Positions 5,848 through 8,374 of a stretch of 8,374 nucleotides of DNA are shown piece by piece. Both the position numbers and the translations under genes were made by a program. Each line of letters begins with the position of its first letter. Position 1 is the stretch's first letter. Source of the DNA: Lentisphaerota bacterium (GTDB lineage: Bacteria; Verrucomicrobiota; Lentisphaeria; Oligosphaerales; JAFGRS01); assembly GCA_012514865.1 (NCBI GenBank), contig JAAYZO010000211.1, positions 1-8,374 on the forward strand, written 5' to 3'. The notes under the pieces were generated by a model. That model was not told the origin of the DNA. It did no database searches and worked only from the letters and a program-made list of their open reading frames with translations.

Positions 5848-8142
5848 TCAGGCCATGGCCGCGCGCAGCATCCTCGCCGCGGCGACCATGGCGGTCAGTG
5901 CCGGGATCACCTCGCTCCACTGGCGGGTCTTGAGGCCGCAGTCGGGATTGACCCACAGGCGCTCCGGGGGGATACGCTCGGCGGCCTTCCGCAGCAGCGC
6001 GGCGATGTGCTCCACGCTGGGGATGTTCGGCGAGTGGATGTCGTACACGCCCGGGCCAATCTCGTTCGGGTAGCGGAAGTCGTCGAAGGCGTCGAGGAGC
6101 TCCATATCAGACCGCGAGGTCTCGATGGTGATGACATCCGCATCCATGTCGGCGATGGCGGCCATGATATCGTTGAAGTTGGAGTAGCACATGTGCGTAT
6201 GGATCTGGGTCTCGTCGGCGACGCCGTTGGCAGTGAGGCGGAAGGCCCCCACGGCCCAGTCCAGGTACTCCTGCCACTGGGCTCGGCGCAGGGGCAGGCC
6301 TTCGCGCAGGGCGGCCTCGTCGATCTGGATCACGCGCACGCCGGCCCGCTCCAGATCGAGGACCTCCTCGCGCATGGCCAGGGCGAGCTGCCGGCAGGAC
6401 ACCGAGCGCGGCTGGTCATCGCGCACGAAGGACCAGTTCAGGAGGGTCACCGGGCCGGTCAGCATGCCCTTCATGGGCTTGTCGGTCAAGGACTGGGCGT
6501 AGGTGATCCAGTCCACGGTCATGGCCTTCGGGCGGCGGATGTCACCGAAGAGTATGGGCGGTTTGACGCAGCGCGAGCCATAGGACTGCACCCAGCCGAA
6601 CTGGCTGAAGGCGTAGCCCTCGAGCTGCTCGCCGAAGTACTCGACCATGTCGTTGCGCTCCGCCTCGCCATGCACGAGCACGTCCAGGCCCAGGGCCTCC
6701 TGTTCGCGTACGCAGCGGGCGATCTCCTTCTCGATGGCCCGCCGGTAGTCAGCCTGGCCGATCTTCCCGGTCTTGAACTGGCTGCGGACCTGTCGGACCT
6801 CGGCGGTCTGCGGGAAGGACCCGATGGTGGTGGTCGGAAAGGCCGGCAGCTTCAGCCATGCGGCCTGCCTGGCGGCGCGCACCGCGTAGGGGCTCCGGCG
6901 ACGGGACTGCTCCGCGGTGATGCCGGCGAGGGCCGCCTTCACGGCAGGGTTGCTGACGCGCGGCGAGTCGCGGCGGGCCGTGATGGCGGCGCGGTTGGCC
7001 TCCAGCTCGGACCGGACCGCCTCGCGGCCGCGGTTGAGCGCGGTGGCGAGCACGGCGACCTCGCCGAGCTTCTGCCTGGCAAACGCCAGCCAGGAGGCAA
7101 TCTCGCGGTCGAGACGCTGCTCGCTGTCCAGGTCGACCGGCACGTGCAGCAGCGAGCACGATGGCGCGATCCACAGACGCTCCCCAAGACGGGCCGCCAG
7201 CGGCTCCAGCCAGTCGAGCACCGCCGTCAGGTCGGTCTTCCAGATGTTGCGGCCATTGACCACGCCCAGCGACAGGACCTTCGACGCGTCCAGCATGTTC
7301 AGGAGATCCAGCACGCCGTCGCGGTCGTTGACCGCGTCGACATGCAGACCCGCGACCGGCAGGCCGGCAGCCAGGGGGGCGTTCTCCTGCAACGGGCCGA
7401 AGTAGCTCGCCACCAGCAGCTTGACCCTGGCACTCCTGAGCCGGTCGTAGGCCGTGGTGAAGGCGCGTCGCCACTCGGTACCGAGCTCGGTGACGAGGAT
7501 GGGCTCGTCGACCTGCACCCACGCCACACCCTCGGCCGCCAGGGCTTCCAGGAGATCCGCATAGACCGGCAGCAGGCGCTCCAGCAACGCCAGCTTGTCC
7601 GAGCCGTCCTTGGCCTTGCCGAGAGCCAGGTAGGTCACCGGACCGATGATCACCGGCTTGGCCCGAAGGCCCTGCGACCGGGCTTCGACGAGCTGCGAGA
7701 GCAGCCGCGTGGCATCGAGCGCGAAACGGGTCGAGGCGCTGAACTCGGGGACGATGTAGTGGTAGTTGGTATCGAACCACTTGGTCATCTCACCGGCCGC
7801 CACCCCGCCGCAGCACTCGGCGTGCTCTCCAGAGGCGGGTGCCGAACGGCCGCGCGCCACACGGAAGATGTTGTCCAGCGGGTCGCCGTGGAAGCCGTGG
7901 ACGCGCTCGGGGAGGTTGCCGAGGGTCGCGCTCATGTCCAGCACCTGGTCGTACAGGGAGAAGTCGCCCACCGGCACCAGGTCGAGCCCGGCCTGGTCCT
8001 GCCAGTGTCGCCGGCGCAGGTCGGAAGCCACGCCGAGCAGGTCGTCGCGGCAGAGCTCGCCCTTCCAGTAGGCCTCGAGGGCGAACTTCAGCTCGCGTCG
8101 GGCGCCGATGCGCGGAAAGCCAAGATTGTGGGTCGTTGCCAT
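5848..8142 (-). CDS. metE: Cobalamin-independent methionine synthase
   Basis: 764 residues (Escherichia coli MetE is 753), colinear over its whole length. It transfers the methyl group of methyl-THF polyglutamate directly to homocysteine in the cytoplasm. The protein starts with the typical LGFPRIGARRELKFALE. The C-terminal catalytic barrel carries the four zinc ligands His650 and Cys652 (IHTHMCYS), Glu674 (TIETSRSD) and Cys735 (NPDCGLKTR), all displaced by nine from the E. coli positions 641, 643, 665 and 726. Start: ATG at 8142, preceded by AAAGGG eight bases away. A longer frame to 8208 is open but would include the promoter, so I reject it. A loop near 100-116 differs from the E. coli form and contains Cys110-Cys111. 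It is divergent from metR, 122 bases apart, and likely MetR-activated. It is followed by the leader and the metH genes on the same strand. Confidence 0.97.
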   Translation of the reverse strand: MATTHNLGFPRIGARRELKFALEAYWKGELCRDDLLGVASDLRRRHWQDQAGLDLVPVGDFSLYDQVLDMSATLGNLPERVHGFHGDPLDNIFRVARGRSAPASGEHAECCGGVAAGEMTKWFDTNYHYIVPEFSASTRFALDATRLLSQLVEARSQGLRAKPVIIGPVTYLALGKAKDGSDKLALLERLLPVYADLLEALAAEGVAWVQVDEPILVTELGTEWRRAFTTAYDRLRSARVKLLVASYFGPLQENAPLAAGLPVAGLHVDAVNDRDGVLDLLNMLDASKVLSLGVVNGRNIWKTDLTAVLDWLEPLAARLGERLWIAPSCSLLHVPVDLDSEQRLDREIASWLAFARQKLGEVAVLATALNRGREAVRSELEANRAAITARRDSPRVSNPAVKAALAGITAEQSRRRSPYAVRAARQAAWLKLPAFPTTTIGSFPQTAEVRQVRSQFKTGKIGQADYRRAIEKEIARCVREQEALGLDVLVHGEAERNDMVEYFGEQLEGYAFSQFGWVQSYGSRCVKPPILFGDIRRPKAMTVDWITYAQSLTDKPMKGMLTGPVTLLNWSFVRDDQPRSVSCRQLALAMREEVLDLERAGVRVIQIDEAALREGLPLRRAQWQEYLDWAVGAFRLTANGVADETQIHTHMCYSNFNDIMAAIADMDADVITIETSRSDMELLDAFDDFRYPNEIGPGVYDIHSPNIPSVEHIAALLRKAAERIPPERLWVNPDCGLKTRQWSEVIPALTAMVAAARMLRAAMA

Positions 8143-8179
8143 GGGCCGTACCCTTTCTCTGTTGGAGTCACTGATCTTG

Positions 8180-8208
8180 ACTATACCGCCCTTGCATGCA
8201 TGAAGCAA
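8180..8208 (-). promoter_or_regulatory. Candidate sigma70 promoter of metE
   Basis: On the minus strand TTGCTT (8208-8203) and TATAGT (8185-8180) are separated by 17 bases. The -10 matches five of six consensus positions; the -35 keeps TTG only, as expected of an activator-dependent promoter. Transcription would begin near 8173, giving a leader of about 30 bases, too short for a riboswitch before metE. Confidence 0.6.
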
Positions 8209-8219
8209 AACGATATGTT
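8192..8219 (+). promoter_or_regulatory. Weak candidate metR promoter overlapping the metE promoter
   Basis: TTGCAT (8192-8197) and TATGTT (8214-8219) lie 16 bases apart on the plus strand, with three and four consensus matches. If real, it overlaps the metE promoter face to face and its start lies beside the MetR dyad. The match is poor; an alternative -10 is TATAGC at 8236, which lacks a good -35. Confidence 0.25.
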
Positions 8220-8245
8220 CTCATGGTTGCATGAGTATAGCTCAT
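8220..8245. promoter_or_regulatory. Candidate MetR operator in the metE-metR gap
   Basis: TGAG-TATAG-CTCA at 8232-8244 fits the known MetR site TGAA-N5-TTCA except for one symmetric change in each arm; the full dyad is ATGAG-N5-CTCAT (8231-8245). A further CTCAT at 8220-8224 forms a second dyad with the same ATGAG arm (CTCATG-GTTG-CATGAG), so three half-sites alternate, the outer two 21 bases apart. The main dyad is centred about 65 bases upstream of the inferred metE start, the usual place for a LysR-type recognition site. It also lies about 25 bases before metR, suited to autorepression. Confidence 0.6.
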
Positions 8246-8264
8246 ACTTTGGCGAGGGGCTGCC

Positions 8265-8374
8265 ATGGCCATCATCGAACGCATCCACCTGGAGATCCTC
8301 CGCGCCGTCGACCAGGAGGGCTCGCTCACGGCCGCCGCCGAGACGCTGCATCTGACGCAGTCGGCGCTCAGCCA
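8265..8374 (+). CDS. metR: LysR-type transcriptional activator MetR, N-terminal fragment cut by the window end
   Basis: Only the first 36 complete codons are present. The protein begins MAIIERIHLEILRAVDQEGS and continues through AAAETLHLTQSALS, the winged helix-turn-helix of LysR-type regulators. TLHLTQSALS closely resembles TLHQTQSALS of E. coli MetR, and divergence from metE is the standard metR context. Start: ATG at 8265, preceded by GAGGGG five bases upstream. MetR activates metE with homocysteine as co-effector and often represses its own gene; here this is inferred from family and operator. The effector-binding domain lies outside the window, so identity rests on the DNA-binding part plus context. 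Confidence 0.88.
   Translation, partial: MAIIERIHLEILRAVDQEGSLTAAAETLHLTQSALS

Noticed and set aside
5615..5956. Small minus-strand open frame covering the leader and the end of metE
   Set aside because: It overlaps metE in another frame, has no recognisable domain and no clear ribosome site.
8143..8208. N-terminal extension of MetE to a TTG at 8208
   Set aside because: It adds 22 residues absent from the family and would place the predicted promoter inside the coding region. The ATG at 8142 gives the standard N-terminus.
5824..8355. Long plus-strand open frame opposite metE, running into metR
   Set aside because: Low-complexity translation with no motifs, antisense to a fully conserved metE, and overlapping the true metR start in another frame.

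Overview
The window is one methionine-synthesis locus from a GC-rich bacterium, most likely a gammaproteobacterium. The lineage guess rests on a divergent metE/metR pair arranged as in enteric bacteria and on GC-rich codon use; it is an inference. No rRNA, tRNA, transposase or CRISPR array is visible.

Layout, right to left: five genes on the minus strand are probably read in the order metE (8142 to 5848), a 251-base non-coding leader (5847 to 5597), a stand-alone homocysteine S-methyltransferase module (5596 to 4673), the rest of cobalamin-dependent methionine synthase MetH (4676 to 2226), a small rubredoxin (2220 to 2044), and a fused homocysteine S-methyltransferase/methylenetetrahydrofolate reductase (2000 to 171). 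The start of metR is read on the plus strand from 8265 and runs off the window. The 122-base gap between metE and metR holds a sigma70-like metE promoter and a dyad that fits the MetR consensus. The left end (1 to 170) is non-coding and holds hairpins and a REP-like palindrome.

Functionally the locus covers most of the methyl branch of methionine synthesis. The fused enzyme's reductase half can make methyl-tetrahydrofolate. MetE can transfer that methyl group to homocysteine without cobalamin. The two-part MetH can do the same with cobalamin. The rubredoxin is a one-electron carrier in the right place to serve MetH reactivation or the flavin of the reductase, but neither role is shown by sequence.

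The points most worth following are: (1) MetH is split exactly after its zinc/homocysteine domain, with a GTGA overlap and a near-ideal Shine-Dalgarno in front of the second part; (2) a rubredoxin with unusual metal knuckles sits directly after the MetH activation domain; (3) both methionine synthases lie head to tail in one cluster with no recognisable B12 riboswitch; (4) a strongly structured leader lies between metE and metH.
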